A DNA stretch of 64,000 bases from Cellulomonas sp. (GCF_017744555.1 NZ_JAGIBD010000008.1:1-64000), one strand, 5' to 3'; numbered from the stretch's first letter, positions 38,001 through 47,859 are shown. Notes: generated from the letters alone by a model not told the origin. Numbers and translations are program-made.

Positions 38001-38079
38001 GTGGCGGTGCCTCGGCCGTCCGCGGCCGGAACACCGTCGCGCCCGGACCGGGGCGCGCGCTCCACCAGGAAGGATCACC

Positions 38080-38958
38080 GTGCGACGACTGCGTGTCATG
38101 GCTGCCGCTGCGGTCCTGGCAGTCGTGGCCCTCGCGGGGTGCACGGCCGACGGGACGACGGACCCGCAGGTCACCGTCACGGGCGAGCCGGGTCAGGCCC
38201 CGACGGTCACGTACGTGACGCCCCTGTCGGTGTCGAAGACCTACCGCTCGACCGTGTGGCCGGGCACGGGCGCCGAGCTGGTGGAGGGCGGGCCCGTCCT
38301 CATCGACTTCTGGCTCGAGAACGCGACCGACGCATCGCTCGTCGACGAGAGCTTCTCGTCCAACCCGACCCCGCGGCTGCTGACCGAGGAGGACCTCGGC
38401 ACCGACCTGTACAAGACGCTGAAGGGTCAGAAGGTGGGCGCGCGGCTGCTGCAGGTGAGCCCGGGATCGGGGTCCGGTGCGCTGGACTATCCGACGGTCA
38501 CGGTGCTCGACGTGCTCCCGACCCGCGCCGACGGCGAGCCGGTGCCGCCGCGCGAGGGGCTGCCGGTCGTGACGCTCGGCGACAACGGCGCGCCCTCGAT
38601 CACGCCGACGGGCACCGACCCGCCGTCCGACCTGGTCGTGCAGGCCCTCATCCGCGGCACGGGCGACCAGGTCGCCGAGGGTGACGTCATCACCGTGCAG
38701 TACACGGGCTTCGCCTGGACGACCGGCGAGCCGTTCGACTCGACGTGGCACAGCGGGCTGCCCGTGAGTTTCTCCTTGCAGGACGTGCAGGCCTGGCAGG
38801 AGGGTCTGGTGGACCAGCCGGTCGGCAGCCAGGTGATGCTGGTGGTGCCGCCGACGTACGCCCTCGGTGTGACGGACAGCCCTGAGCTCGCGGGGCAGAC
38901 CGTGGTCTTCGTGATCGACATCCTTGCCACGGGCAGCCCGGACGGAGGCACCAAGTGA
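38080..38958 (+). CDS. Tandem FKBP-type peptidyl-prolyl isomerase lipoprotein
   Basis: A protein of 292 residues beginning [21 protein letters not shown], a lipoprotein signal with the lipid Cys at 21. The C-terminal half is a recognisable FKBP domain: [19 protein letters not shown], then PFDSTW, and the pocket segment [16 protein letters not shown]. The first half (from about 50 to 150) looks like a degenerate FKBP repeat. The protein would help fold secreted proteins at the outer membrane face. The GTG start is fixed by a CAGGAAGG site. Its stop overlaps the hisF GTG by 4 bp. Confidence 0.87.
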   Translation: MRRLRVMAAAAVLAVVALAGCTADGTTDPQVTVTGEPGQAPTVTYVTPLSVSKTYRSTVWPGTGAELVEGGPVLIDFWLENATDASLVDESFSSNPTPRLLTEEDLGTDLYKTLKGQKVGARLLQVSPGSGSGALDYPTVTVLDVLPTRADGEPVPPREGLPVVTLGDNGAPSITPTGTDPPSDLVVQALIRGTGDQVAEGDVITVQYTGFAWTTGEPFDSTWHSGLPVSFSLQDVQAWQEGLVDQPVGSQVMLVVPPTYALGVTDSPELAGQTVVFVIDILATGSPDGGTK

Positions 38959-39725
38959 GCCTGGCCCTGCGTGTGATCCCCTGCCTCGACGTCGACGCCG
39001 GTCGCGTCGTCAAGGGCGTCAACTTCGAGAACCTGCGCGACGCGGGCGACCCGGTGGAGCTCGCCCGTCGGTACGACGCGGAGGGCGCGGACGAGGTGAC
39101 GTTCCTCGACGTCTCGGCGTCCCTCGCGGGCCGGGACACGACGTTCGACGTGGTGCGCCGGACGGCCGAGGAGGTCTTCGTGCCCCTCACGGTCGGCGGC
39201 GGGGTCCGGTCGACGGACGACGTCGACACGCTGCTGCGGGCGGGTGCCGACAAGGTGGGCGTGAACACGGCCGCGATCGCCCGGCCCGAGCTCATCTCGG
39301 AGATCGCTCACCGTTTCGGCAGCCAGGTGCTCGTCATCTCGATCGACGCGCGCCGCGTGACGGGTGACGTGCGCACGGAGTCGGGTTACGAGGTCACGAC
39401 GCACGGCGGCAAGCGGGGGACCGGGCTGGACGCCGTCGCGTGGGCGGCGCGCGCGGCGGAGCTCGGTGCCGGGGAGGTGCTGCTGAACTCGATGGACGCC
39501 GACGGCACCGAGGACGGGTTCGACCTGGAGATGCTCCGGGACGTCAGGGGCGCGGTGCACGTGCCGCTCATCGCGAGCGGGGGAGCAGGCACGGTCGAGC
39601 ACTTCGTCGAGGCAGCCCGCGCGGGCGCCGACGCGGTTCTCGCCGCGAGCGTGTTCCACTTCGGGCAGCTCACGGTGCGTCAGGTGAAGGACGGCCTGCG
39701 CGACGCGGGGGTCACCGTCCGCTGA
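38955..39725 (+). CDS. hisF: Imidazole glycerol phosphate synthase subunit HisF
   Basis: A protein of 256 residues, standard length. It is the cyclase half of the enzyme that makes imidazole glycerol phosphate and AICAR from PRFAR, using ammonia from HisH. The two catalytic Asp are in [15 protein letters not shown] and in [14 protein letters not shown]. Phosphate-binding loops [10 protein letters not shown] and [12 protein letters not shown] are intact. HisH and the other his genes are not in the window except hisI 4.5 kb downstream. It overlaps the FKBP gene, a pairing that probably reflects expression rather than function. Confidence 0.97.
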   Translation: MSLALRVIPCLDVDAGRVVKGVNFENLRDAGDPVELARRYDAEGADEVTFLDVSASLAGRDTTFDVVRRTAEEVFVPLTVGGGVRSTDDVDTLLRAGADKVGVNTAAIARPELISEIAHRFGSQVLVISIDARRVTGDVRTESGYEVTTHGGKRGTGLDAVAWAARAAELGAGEVLLNSMDADGTEDGFDLEMLRDVRGAVHVPLIASGGAGTVEHFVEAARAGADAVLAASVFHFGQLTVRQVKDGLRDAGVTVR

Positions 39726-39752
39726 CGGCCCGCGGGCCGCACCCGCAGCGCG

Positions 39753-40397
39753 TCAGACGGGCAGCCGACGCTCGAGCGCCTCGAGGTCGCGGGGCGCCCC
39801 CTCGACGGTGACGTCGGCGGCGCGCCCTCGGCCGAACGCGTGCAGCAGCAGCTCGCCGACGTCACCGCGGACGACGACCGTGCCGTGGTCCCCTCGGGCC
39901 TTGGCGACGCGGCGACGGACGCCGTCGGGTCGCACGAGCACGATGCCGACGCCCGCACCGCGCAGCCGCACCGGCGCGCTGCGCACGAGCTGCCGCCACA
40001 GCGCCTCGGCCAGCTCGGGCTCGAGCGGGCGGGGTGCGACGGGCCCGCTCCCGCGGCGGACGTCCTCGGTGTGCACGAACAGCTCGACGAGGTTCGCCGC
40101 GTCCCCGGCCCACGCCATGGGGTGCCAGCCGGGGGGCTGAGCGGCCACCCGGGCGACGAGGTCGCGGTACGCCCCTTCGGTCGCGGCGGAGTCGCCGAGC
40201 TCCTGGATCGCCCGCTCGGCACGGTCGGCGAGCGCCGGCACGACGATCCCGGCACCGACCACGGCCGACCCCTCCCGCAGCACCACGTGCGCGGCGAGGT
40301 GCCTCGCCTCCCAGCCCTCGCAGAGGGTCGGCGCGTCCGGTGGGACGTCGGAGAGGGCCTGCGCCAGCGCGGCGCGTTCGTGCTGGTGCCAGGTCAT
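39753..40397 (-). CDS. TIGR03085 family maleylpyruvate isomerase-like metal-binding protein
   Basis: A protein of 214 residues from MTWHQHERAALAQALSDV, the family's typical start; the open frame upstream is longer but lacks support. The DinB-like four-helix fold is shown by GPD-type segment DAPTLCEGWEARHLAAHV, the His that would bind metal, and the later GWHPMAWAGDAANLVELFVHTEDVRR. Members bind a divalent metal and relate to mycothiol-dependent maleylpyruvate isomerase, which fits an organism with mshC. The substrate is unknown. It converges on hisF (27 bp) and is divergent from the ABC exporter. Confidence 0.85.
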   Translation of the reverse strand: MTWHQHERAALAQALSDVPPDAPTLCEGWEARHLAAHVVLREGSAVVGAGIVVPALADRAERAIQELGDSAATEGAYRDLVARVAAQPPGWHPMAWAGDAANLVELFVHTEDVRRGSGPVAPRPLEPELAEALWRQLVRSAPVRLRGAGVGIVLVRPDGVRRRVAKARGDHGTVVVRGDVGELLLHAFGRGRAADVTVEGAPRDLEALERRLPV

Positions 40398-40488
40398 CCA
40401 CGCATGCTCGCACGCGCCCGCCACCCGGGTCGTCGGAACGTTCCATGAGAGGATCCACGGGTCCCCCTCGTCCTCTGGAAGGTCTGGC

Positions 40489-42363
40489 GTGCGCACGCGA
40501 GTCGAGCCGTCGAAGCCGACGGCTCTCACCGGGTCCGCGGTGCGTCGCGCCGTCACCCTCATGGCCCGGGGCATGCGTGCCCATCCGGGCACCTACACCC
40601 TCGCGGTGGGTACGTCCGCGGTCTTCGGCGCCGCGACGGTCGGGGTCAGCCGAGTGCTCGGGGCGGTGACGGACCGGGTCGTGGTGCCGGCGCTGGCGGG
40701 CGACCCCGAGGCGCGCGGGGACATCTGGCTCGCGGGCCTGGCGCTCGTGCTCGTGGCCGTGACGCTCGCGCTGTCGGTCGCGGGTCGGCGCGTGTTCGCA
40801 GGCAAGGGGTTCGCGCTCATCCAGGCCGACCACCGCGCTGCCGTGACCCGCCAGTACCTGCGCCTGCCGATGTCGTGGCACCGGCGGCACCCCACGGGCC
40901 AGCTGCTGTCGAACGCGAGCGCGGACGTCGAGGCGGCGACGTCGATCTTCAACCCGCTGCCGTTCGCGCTCGGTGTGGTCGTGATGCTCGCCGTCGCGGC
41001 CGTCGCGCTGTTCCGCACGGACGTGTGGCTCGCGCTGTCGGCGCTCGTCGTGATCCCGCTCGCGATCGTCGCGAACGTCGTCTTCCAGCGGCACATGGCG
41101 CCTGCCGTCGGGAAGGCGCAGCAGCTGCGTGCGGAGGTCGCCGACGTCGCGCACGAGAGCTTCGAGGCGGCGCTGCTGGTCAAGGCGCTCGGTACGGAGC
41201 ACCGTGAGGAGGTCCGGTTCTCGGCGCGGGCGGCGCAGCTGCGGGACGCGAACGTGCGAGTCGGCACGGTCCGCGCGATGTTCGACCCGGTGATCGACCT
41301 GCTGCCGAGCCTCGGCACCCTGCTCGTGCTGGTCGTCGGCACGGTCCAGGTCACCGAGGGCCGGATCGAGACGGGTGATGTTGTGGCGGCGGCGTACCTC
41401 CTGACGCTCCTCGCGGTCCCGGTGCGGGCGTTCGGGTGGGTGCTGGGCGAGGCGCCGCGCGCGCTGGTCGGGTACGACCGGATCTCGCGGGTGCTGGACG
41501 CACGCGGCGAGCTGCCCGACGGCACGGTCCCGTGGGAGCCGCAGGGTGCGGGCGCGCGCGTCGAACTGCGCGACGTGCACCTGTCCGTGCCCGGGCCGCG
41601 CGGGCCGGTCGAGCTCCTGCACGGCGTCGACCTGGAGGTGGAGCCCGGACGGTCGGTGGCCGTGGTCGGCTCGACGGGTGCGGGCAAGACGACCCTCGTC
41701 TCGCTCGTCAGCCGCCTCGCCGACCCGACGACCGGGGCGGTGCTGGTCGACGGCGTCGACCTGCGCGAGATGGCGTCCGCCGACCTCACCCGGCACGTCG
41801 CGTTCGTCGCGCAGAGCACGTTCGTGTTCGAGGACACCGTGCGCGGGAACGTCACCCTCGCCGACGTCGGCGACCCGGGGTCCGCGTCCGACGACGAGGT
41901 CTGGGAGGCCCTGCGCCTCGCGCACGTCGACGACGTGGTCCGCGGGCTGCCGGGCGGGCTCGACGCGTCGCTCGGCGAGCGCGGCGCGAACCTGTCGGGC
42001 GGGCAGCGGCAGCGGCTCGCCCTGGCCCGCGCCCTGGTCCGGCGCCCGCGCGTGCTCGTGCTCGACGACGCGACGTCGGCCGTCGACCCGCGCATCGAGC
42101 AGGCCATCCTCACGGGCCTGCGGGGTGCGCAGGGCTCGCCGACCGTCCTGCTCGTCGCGTACCGGATGTCGTCGGTGCTGCTTGCCGACGAGGTGGTGCA
42201 CGTCGACAGCGGGCGCGTGGTCGACCGCGGCCGCCACGAGGAGCTCCTGGCGCGCGACCCCGGGTACCGCGAGCTCGCCACCGCGTACGAGCAGGAGTCG
42301 GCCCGGCGGGCCGCCGACCGGGCCGACGAGGACGCGACCGAGGTCGTCGAGGAGCACGCATGA
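40489..42363 (+). CDS. ABC exporter half-transporter, degenerate-site subunit
   Basis: A protein of 624 residues, start GTG after a TGGAAGG site. Six membrane helices occupy about 25-310 and the nucleotide-binding domain the rest. Walker A GSTGAGKT is at 394-401 and the signature LSGGQ at 502-506 is perfect. However, the catalytic Glu after Walker B is Asp527 (VLDDATS) and the switch His is Tyr558 (VAYRMSS). It therefore contributes the non-hydrolysing half-site but supplies a good signature to its partner. It overlaps the partner gene by ATGA. Substrate unknown; such pairs often export drugs, peptides or lipids. A perfect palindrome GGAACGTTCC at 40435-40444 precedes the gene. Confidence 0.9.
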   Translation: MRTRVEPSKPTALTGSAVRRAVTLMARGMRAHPGTYTLAVGTSAVFGAATVGVSRVLGAVTDRVVVPALAGDPEARGDIWLAGLALVLVAVTLALSVAGRRVFAGKGFALIQADHRAAVTRQYLRLPMSWHRRHPTGQLLSNASADVEAATSIFNPLPFALGVVVMLAVAAVALFRTDVWLALSALVVIPLAIVANVVFQRHMAPAVGKAQQLRAEVADVAHESFEAALLVKALGTEHREEVRFSARAAQLRDANVRVGTVRAMFDPVIDLLPSLGTLLVLVVGTVQVTEGRIETGDVVAAAYLLTLLAVPVRAFGWVLGEAPRALVGYDRISRVLDARGELPDGTVPWEPQGAGARVELRDVHLSVPGPRGPVELLHGVDLEVEPGRSVAVVGSTGAGKTTLVSLVSRLADPTTGAVLVDGVDLREMASADLTRHVAFVAQSTFVFEDTVRGNVTLADVGDPGSASDDEVWEALRLAHVDDVVRGLPGGLDASLGERGANLSGGQRQRLALARALVRRPRVLVLDDATSAVDPRIEQAILTGLRGAQGSPTVLLVAYRMSSVLLADEVVHVDSGRVVDRGRHEELLARDPGYRELATAYEQESARRAADRADEDATEVVEEHA

Positions 42364-44165
42364 GCACCGACCACCGGTTCGCCCCGGCCGCCGACCTCGG
42401 CGTGCTCGCGACCCTGCGCCGCGGCGTGCAGGTGTCGCCGCAGCTCGTGCAGGGTCTCGGCGTGACGCTGCTCCTCGCCGTCGTCGCGTCGCTCGGCAAG
42501 GTGCTCGTGCCGGTCGCCGTGCAGCAGACCGTCGACACCGGGATCCTCGCCGAGGGCGGCCCCGACGTGTCGCGGGTCGCCACGCTCGCCGGCCTCGCCG
42601 CGGTGGGCCTGCTGGTGGGCGCGGCGTGCTCGGCGTTCGTCAACGTGCGGCTGTTCCGGTCGAGCGAGGCCGGCCTGTGGACGCTGCGCACGCGCGCGTT
42701 CGGGCACGTGCACGACCTGTCGGTCCTCACCCAGAACACCGAGCGTCGCGGGTCGCTCGTCTCGCGCGTCACGTCCGACGTCGACACGATCTCGTTGTTC
42801 GTGCAGTGGGGCGGCATCATGCTGCTCGTCTCGGTGCTGCAGATCGGTGTCGCGACCGTCCTCATGGCCGTGTACTCGTGGCAGCTCACGCTGCTCGTGT
42901 GGCTCGGGTTCGTGCCGCTCGTGGTGGCGCTGCGCCCGCTGCAGAAGCGCGTCAACGCCCGGTACACCGCGGTCCGGGAGCAGTACGGCGCGATGCTCGG
43001 CTCGATCTCCGAGTCGGTCGTCGGGGCGCAGACGATCCGGGCGTACGGTGTCGCGGCCCGCACGCAGCGCCGGGTCGACGCGGCCGTCGCAGCCACGCGG
43101 CGCGCGATGATCCGCGCGCAGAACCTCGTGGCGGTCGTGTTCTCGAGCGGTGTGCTCGTCGCCAACCTCGTCCTGGCCGTCGTGGTCGTCGCGGGTACCT
43201 ACCTCGGGTTGGCCGGCGGCCTGACCGCGGGTCGGCTGCTCGCGTTCCTGTTCCTGGTCCAGATGTTCACGGGTCCCGTCCAGCAGGCGACCGAGATCCT
43301 CAACGAGCTGCAGAACGCGACGGCCGGGTGGCGCCGCGTGCTGGGCATCCTGGAGACGCCGGTCTCGGTGGTCGATGCCGGCCGGGACGGCGTGCCGAGC
43401 CCGCGCGGTGCCGCGACCGTCGAGCTGCGCCGCGTCGGGTTCGCGTACCCCGACGGTCCGCCCGTCCTGCACGACGTCGACGTGACCGTCCCGGCGGGCA
43501 CGTCCGTGGCCGTCGTGGGAGCGACCGGCTCGGGCAAGACGACGATCGCCCGGCTCGTCGCCCGTCTCATGGACCCGACGAGCGGCCGTGTGCTGCTCGA
43601 CGGCGTGGACCTGCGCGACGTGCCGCTCGCCGACCTGCGGCGCCGTGTCGTCCTGGTCCCGCAGGAGGGCTTCCTGTTCGACGGCACCGTCGCGGAGAAC
43701 GTCGCGTACGGGCTGCGCGGCACCGACGGCGCGATGCCGTCGCCCGACGACCCGCGGGTGGGTGACGCGATCGACGCTCTCGGTCTGCGCCCGTGGGTCG
43801 ACGAGCTCGCAGGCGGCCTGTCGGCGCCGGTCGGCCAGCGCGGCGAGTCGCTGTCCGCGGGGGAGCGGCAGCTCGTCGCCCTCGCGCGCGCGTACCTGGC
43901 GGCCCCCGACCTGCTGCTCCTCGACGAGGCGACGTCGGCCGTCGACCCCGCGACGGAGGTCCGGATCGCCCGTGCGCTCGAGCAGCTCGCCCGGGGCCGC
44001 AGCACGCTGACGATCGCGCACCGCCTCTCGACCGCCGAGGCCGCCGACCTGGTCGTCGTCGTCGAGGCAGGGCGGGTCGTCGAGGTCGGCCCGCACGAGG
44101 ACCTCGTCGCGCGGGGCGGCACCTACGCCGCGATGCACGAGGCGTGGGTCGCGCAGACGCGCTGA
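42360..44165 (+). CDS. ABC exporter half-transporter, catalytic subunit
   Basis: A protein of 601 residues with six membrane helices followed by the nucleotide-binding domain. Walker [10 protein letters not shown] is intact, Walker B ends in the catalytic Glu523 (LLDEATS) and the switch His is present in IAHRLST. Its own signature is degenerate: LSAGE at 498-502 instead of LSGGQ. This is exactly complementary to the upstream subunit, so the two make a heterodimer with one active and one dead ATP site, as in TM287/288 or TmrAB. It starts in an ATGA overlap with its partner. Confidence 0.9.
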   Translation: MSTDHRFAPAADLGVLATLRRGVQVSPQLVQGLGVTLLLAVVASLGKVLVPVAVQQTVDTGILAEGGPDVSRVATLAGLAAVGLLVGAACSAFVNVRLFRSSEAGLWTLRTRAFGHVHDLSVLTQNTERRGSLVSRVTSDVDTISLFVQWGGIMLLVSVLQIGVATVLMAVYSWQLTLLVWLGFVPLVVALRPLQKRVNARYTAVREQYGAMLGSISESVVGAQTIRAYGVAARTQRRVDAAVAATRRAMIRAQNLVAVVFSSGVLVANLVLAVVVVAGTYLGLAGGLTAGRLLAFLFLVQMFTGPVQQATEILNELQNATAGWRRVLGILETPVSVVDAGRDGVPSPRGAATVELRRVGFAYPDGPPVLHDVDVTVPAGTSVAVVGATGSGKTTIARLVARLMDPTSGRVLLDGVDLRDVPLADLRRRVVLVPQEGFLFDGTVAENVAYGLRGTDGAMPSPDDPRVGDAIDALGLRPWVDELAGGLSAPVGQRGESLSAGERQLVALARAYLAAPDLLLLDEATSAVDPATEVRIARALEQLARGRSTLTIAHRLSTAEAADLVVVVEAGRVVEVGPHEDLVARGGTYAAMHEAWVAQTR

Positions 44166-44224
44166 GGAGCGCTGATACCTGGACGCCCACCTGGCGGACG
44201 AGCGCGCCGTGGCAGGATCGGTCC

Positions 44225-44680
44225 GTGCCTGAGAACGGTCCCCTCCCCGCCGACGTCCTCGATCCCACGGTCGCCGAGCGCCTGCGCCGCGACGAGCACG
44301 GCCTCGTCGCCGCGGTCGTGCAGCAGCACGACTCGCACGAGGTGCTCATGGTCGGCTGGATGGACGACGAGGCCTTGCGGCGCACGCTCACCACGGGCCG
44401 CGTCACGTTCTGGAGCCGGTCCCGGCAGGAGTACTGGCGCAAGGGGGACACGTCCGGGCACGCGCAGTACGTCAAGGGCGTGAGCATCGACTGCGACGGC
44501 GACGCGCTGCTCGTGCAGGTCGACCAGGTCGGCGCCGCGTGCCACACCGGCGCGCACACGTGCTTCGAGGCGGGCGGACCCCTGCCCGCCGTCGTGGGCC
44601 ACCGGCCCGAGACCTCCCAGCTCGAGACCTCCCACCTCGAGACCTCCCACCTCGAGACCTCCGAAGGAGGAGCCCGATGA
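44225..44680 (+). CDS. hisI: Phosphoribosyl-AMP cyclohydrolase HisI with repeat tail
   Basis: A protein of 151 residues. The catalytic part (residues 10-120) is normal: [34 protein letters not shown], and the zinc Cys residues in DCDGDAL and [12 protein letters not shown]. It opens the ring of phosphoribosyl-AMP in histidine synthesis. The tail after residue 128 consists of [10 protein letters not shown] pentapeptides repeated four times, coded by 15 bp direct repeats, then EGGAR. The tail is not part of the known enzyme. The stop overlaps the trpE ATG. The GTG start has no clear ribosome site. Confidence 0.93.
   Translation: MPENGPLPADVLDPTVAERLRRDEHGLVAAVVQQHDSHEVLMVGWMDDEALRRTLTTGRVTFWSRSRQEYWRKGDTSGHAQYVKGVSIDCDGDALLVQVDQVGAACHTGAHTCFEAGGPLPAVVGHRPETSQLETSHLETSHLETSEGGAR
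44609..44663 (+). repeat. Tandem 15 bp repeat at the end of hisI
   Basis: Three full copies and one partial copy of a GAGACCTCCCACCTC unit (first copy with one change) lie in frame and encode ETSHL repeats. The last copy runs straight into the AAGGAGGAG ribosome site of trpE. Copy number can change without breaking the hisI frame. Confidence 0.9.
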
Positions 44681-46245
44681 GCGCGCCCAGCGTGACCCCC
44701 GGCATCGTCGCTGCGGACGTCCCCTGGGGTACCACCTGGCCGGCCCTCGACACGTTCCGGGGCCTGGCGCGCGAGCGCCGCGTCATCCCCGTCGTCCGGC
44801 GCCTGCTGGCGGACGACGTGACGCCCGTGGGCCTGTACCGGTCGCTCGCCGCGGGCCGTCCGGGCACGTTCATCCTCGAGTCCGCGGAGTCCGACGGCAC
44901 CTGGTCGCGCTGGTCGTTCGTCGGCGTCCGCTCGCGCGCCACGCTCACGGTCCGCGACGGTGCGCCCGTCTGGGTCGGGGACGTGCCCGTGGGGGTGCCC
45001 ACGGAGGGCGACACGCTCGACGTCCTGGAGCGCACGCTCGACGTGCTGCGGACCCCCGCCGTGCCCGGTCTGCCGCCGCTGACCAGCGGTCTGGTCGGGG
45101 CGCTCGGCTGGGACATCGTGCGGCACTGGGAGCCGACGCTCCCGGCCAAGGCGCCCGAGGAGCTCGGCGTGCCCGAGCTCACGCTGCTGCTCGCGACCGA
45201 CCTCGCCGTCGTCGACCACCAGGACGGGTCCGTGTGGCTCGTCGCGAACGCGATCAACTTCGACGACACGGACGCGCGGGTCGACGAGGCCCATGCCGAC
45301 GCGGTCGCCCGCCTCGACGCGATGCAGGAGCTCCTGCTGCACCCCGTCGACCCGGACGTGTCCGTGCTCGTCGACGTCGACGAGCCGGAGCTGGCGTTCC
45401 GGTCGACGCGCCACGAGTTCGAGCAGCAGGTCCGCATCGGTCAGGAGGCGATCCGCGACGGCGAGGTCTTCCAGGTCGTCATCTCGCAGCGGCTCGACCT
45501 CGACTGCCCGGCGGCGCCGCTCGACGTGTACCGCGTGCTGCGCACCATCAACCCGAGCCCGTACATGTATTACCTGCAGTTGCAGGATGCCGACGGCGGC
45601 GACTTCGCCGTCGTCGGCTCGAGCCCGGAGACGCTCGTCAAGGTCACCGACGGGCGGGTCGTCACGTTCCCGATCGCCGGCTCGCGGCCGCGCGGTGCGA
45701 CGCCGGAGGAGGACCGCGCCCTGCAGGACGAGGTGCTCGCCGACCCCAAGGAGCGGGCGGAGCACATCATGCTCGTCGACCTCTCCCGCAACGACCTGGT
45801 CAAGGTCTGCGAGCCGACCAGCGTCGAGGTGGTCGAGTTCATGGCGGTCAAGCGGTACTCGCACATCATGCACATCTGCTCGACCGTGGTCGGGCGGCTC
45901 CGCGCGGGCGCGACCGCCCTGCAGACGCTCGTCGCGACGTTCCCCGCCGGGACGCTCTCGGGCGCCCCGAAGCCGCGGGCGATCGCCCTCATCGACGAGC
46001 TCGAGCCGGCTCGTCGCGGCATCTACGGCGGCACGGTCGGGTACTTCGACTTCGCGGGCGACATGGACATGGCGATCGCGATCCGCACCGCGCTGATCCG
46101 CGACGGCCGCGCGAGCGTCCAGGCGGGCGGTGGCATCGTCGCGGACTCGGTGCCTGCTCTCGAGTACGAGGAGTCGCGGAACAAGGCGGCAGCCGCGGTC
46201 CGGGCGGTGCAGACGGCGTCCCGGCTGCGCCGGGCAGGGGCATGA
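44677..46245 (+). CDS. trpE: Anthranilate synthase component I
   Basis: A protein of 522 residues. The start ATG at 44677 has a strong AAGGAGGAG site and overlaps the hisI stop. The feedback-sensing segment FILESAES near the N-terminus and the catalytic C-terminal part with [29 protein letters not shown] and [11 protein letters not shown] are complete. It converts chorismate to anthranilate with ammonia from TrpG. No TrpG gene is present here. There is no room for a leader peptide upstream, so attenuation of the usual type is excluded at this gene. Confidence 0.96.
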   Translation: MSAPSVTPGIVAADVPWGTTWPALDTFRGLARERRVIPVVRRLLADDVTPVGLYRSLAAGRPGTFILESAESDGTWSRWSFVGVRSRATLTVRDGAPVWVGDVPVGVPTEGDTLDVLERTLDVLRTPAVPGLPPLTSGLVGALGWDIVRHWEPTLPAKAPEELGVPELTLLLATDLAVVDHQDGSVWLVANAINFDDTDARVDEAHADAVARLDAMQELLLHPVDPDVSVLVDVDEPELAFRSTRHEFEQQVRIGQEAIRDGEVFQVVISQRLDLDCPAAPLDVYRVLRTINPSPYMYYLQLQDADGGDFAVVGSSPETLVKVTDGRVVTFPIAGSRPRGATPEEDRALQDEVLADPKERAEHIMLVDLSRNDLVKVCEPTSVEVVEFMAVKRYSHIMHICSTVVGRLRAGATALQTLVATFPAGTLSGAPKPRAIALIDELEPARRGIYGGTVGYFDFAGDMDMAIAIRTALIRDGRASVQAGGGIVADSVPALEYEESRNKAAAAVRAVQTASRLRRAGA

Positions 46246-46841
46246 CGACGGGCGCTGCACCCGCGCCCGTGCCCGCGCCCCGGCGGGGTGCCCGTGGACG
46301 CGCCGCGGGCGTCATGGTGCTGCTCGCGGCGGTCACGGTCGTGCCGGCGCTCCCGACGTGGTTGACCACGACCGGGACGACGCCGCTGCGCGGCACGGTG
46401 CCTGTGTCGATCGCGGGCTCGCAGGTCGCTCCGGGGATCTTCGCCGCGGGTGTCGCGCTGCTCGCGGCGGCCGCGGCGGTCGCGCTGGTCGGCAGGGCCG
46501 GTCGCTGGGTCGTGGCCGTGGTCGTGGCGGGCTGCGGCGTGCTCGTCGCGCTGAGCGCCGGTGCCGTGATCTCCGACCCGCTGGCCGCGGCGACGCCCGT
46601 GGTCGCGGACGTCACCGGCGTGGGCCACGTCGCCGGGCCGGTGTCGACCACCGCGTGGCCCTGGGTCGCAGTCGTGGCAGGAGCCGTCGACGTGCTCGCG
46701 GCGGTGTGGTTCCTCCGCGCGTCGCAGGCGTGGGGCGGTTCCTCCCGACGGCACGAGGCGGCCGCGGGTCGCGCCGTCGACGGCCCGGACGACGAGCGTT
46801 CGGCGTGGGACGCGCTGAGCCGCGGCGACGACCCGTCCTGA
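46242..46841 (+). CDS. Trp biosynthesis-associated membrane protein
   Basis: A protein of 199 residues with an ATGA overlap with trpE. Four membrane helices are visible (first near 22-42 with GVMVLLAAVTVVPALPTW, last near 150-168). The family (Trp_oprn_chp, TIGR02234) is recognised by this layout and by position between trpE and trpC in actinobacteria. Its function is not established; a role in transport or anchoring of the pathway has been only suggested by context. The C-terminus is acidic and cytoplasmic. Confidence 0.85.
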   Translation: MTTGAAPAPVPAPRRGARGRAAGVMVLLAAVTVVPALPTWLTTTGTTPLRGTVPVSIAGSQVAPGIFAAGVALLAAAAAVALVGRAGRWVVAVVVAGCGVLVALSAGAVISDPLAAATPVVADVTGVGHVAGPVSTTAWPWVAVVAGAVDVLAAVWFLRASQAWGGSSRRHEAAAGRAVDGPDDERSAWDALSRGDDPS

Positions 46842-46868
46842 GGACGTCGTGTGCAGGTCGCGGTCCGA

Positions 46869-46874
46869 TAGGGT
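46869..46874 (+). promoter_or_regulatory. Possible -10 (TAGGGT) before the HGxxPAAW gene
   Basis: It lies 34 bases before the ATG, allowing an mRNA with a GAAGGGC ribosome site, in the 66 bp gap after the Trp-associated membrane protein. Confidence 0.35.
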
Positions 46875-46907
46875 GATGCTCGAATCCCGCACGAAGGGCA
46901 CCACCTG

Positions 46908-47213
46908 ATGGCCGACCAGTCCCTTGCGCACCGCGCGCAGCACCCCACGCGTACCGAGACGATCCACCTGCCGCCGAGCGCGCCGCCCACCAACCACGGC
47001 AAGACGTTCGCCGCGTGGTTCACGACCTACGGGGTCGTCGCGGGCTTCACCATCGCCGGTCTCGCGATGGCGTTCGCCGTCGTCTGGCTGGTCTGGGCCG
47101 GTCTCGCCATCTGCGTCGTCACGGTGATCCTCGGGAAGGTGCTCCAGGTCCTCGGGCACGGCCAGGGCGGCGCCGCGACCCTCGCCCGGCAGGCCCGCTC
47201 CGGCGGTCACTGA
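46908..47213 (+). CDS. HGxxPAAW family small membrane protein
   Basis: A protein of 101 residues. After a polar N-terminus with several His residues comes NHGKTFAAWFTTY, the motif that names this actinobacterial family, followed by two membrane helices (VVAGFTIAGLAMAFAVVW and GLAICVVTVILGKVL). Function unknown. Members are usually found in tryptophan gene clusters, as here between trpE and trpC. The promoter hexamer upstream suggests it can be expressed separately from trpE. Confidence 0.85.
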   Translation: MADQSLAHRAQHPTRTETIHLPPSAPPTNHGKTFAAWFTTYGVVAGFTIAGLAMAFAVVWLVWAGLAICVVTVILGKVLQVLGHGQGGAATLARQARSGGH

Positions 47214-47281
47214 CCCCGCCGAGGTCACGCCTCCACGAGGTCGTGCACGGCGCGCTCGTCGTCCAGCAGCTCAGCTCCAGC

Positions 47282-47322
47282 GCGGCGTCAGCGACGCCGC
47301 ACGACCCCCGGCTCCCGCCGGG
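47282..47322 (+). terminator. Two adjacent GC hairpins before the DUF4190 gene
   Basis: GCGGCGTC and GACGCCGC pair as a perfect 8 bp stem with an AGC loop (47282-47300). CCCGGC and GCCGGG pair as a 6 bp stem with a four-base loop (47307-47322). They fill the 127 bp gap and may end the upstream transcript or form a leader structure; no T-run follows. Confidence 0.4.
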
Positions 47323-47340
47323 CACCACCGAGGAGGACCG

Positions 47341-47859
47341 ATGTCGACCCCCCAGGACCCGCAGAACCCCTACGACGGCAACACGCCGCAGGAGCCCGCG
47401 TCCCCGTACGGCGCACCGACACCGCCGCCGGACCCGTCGGCCTCGCAGTATCCGGCCGCGCCGCAGTACCCGACCTATGGGCAGGAGTCGTCGCAGTACC
47501 CGGCGGCGCCGCAGTACCCGGCCGGTCAGTACCCGCAGGCAGGTCAGTACCCGGCTGCCACGCCGTACGGTGCCGGCCAGTACGGGTACGTGTACCCGAA
47601 GAACTCGCTCGGCGTGTGGGCGCTCGTGCTCGGCATCCTCGGCCTCGTCGCGTGCGGCCTGTTCGCGGGCATCCCGGCGATCATCGTCGGCAACAACGCG
47701 AAGAAGGCGGCCGCGGCGGGCGAGGCGAACAACGGGGGCCTCGGCACGGCCGGCGTGATCATGGGCTGGATCAGCGTCGGCCTGTCGGTCCTGGGGATCA
47801 TCGCGTGGATCGTCCTGGTGGGCGTGGCGGCGGTCAACGGTGGGACCTCGAGCTACTGA
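47341..47859 (+). CDS. DUF4190 domain protein with Tyr-Pro-rich N-terminus
   Basis: A protein of 172 residues behind a GAGGAGGACC site. The first 85 residues are disordered and rich in QYPA and QYP repeats (for example SSQYPAAPQYPAGQYP). Two membrane helices follow (LGVWALVLGILGLVACGLF and LSVLGIIAWIVLVGVAA) with the GIPAIIVGNNAKKAAAAG loop between them, typical of DUF4190. Such Pro-rich tails can bind partners or wall material. Function unknown. Codon use matches its neighbours, so it does not look transferred. Confidence 0.8.
   Translation: MSTPQDPQNPYDGNTPQEPASPYGAPTPPPDPSASQYPAAPQYPTYGQESSQYPAAPQYPAGQYPQAGQYPAATPYGAGQYGYVYPKNSLGVWALVLGILGLVACGLFAGIPAIIVGNNAKKAAAAGEANNGGLGTAGVIMGWISVGLSVLGIIAWIVLVGVAAVNGGTSSY

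Noticed and set aside
39725..39738. Palindrome CGGCCCGCGGGCCG after hisF as terminator
   Set aside because: Self-complementary with no loop of its own, and such G/C palindromes are frequent here by composition.
47226..47284. Short minus-strand stretch reading AGAELLDDERAVHDLVEA then stop
   Set aside because: It looks like the end of a protein, but an in-frame stop lies just upstream and nothing else of a gene is visible. Could be a relic or chance; too short to call.
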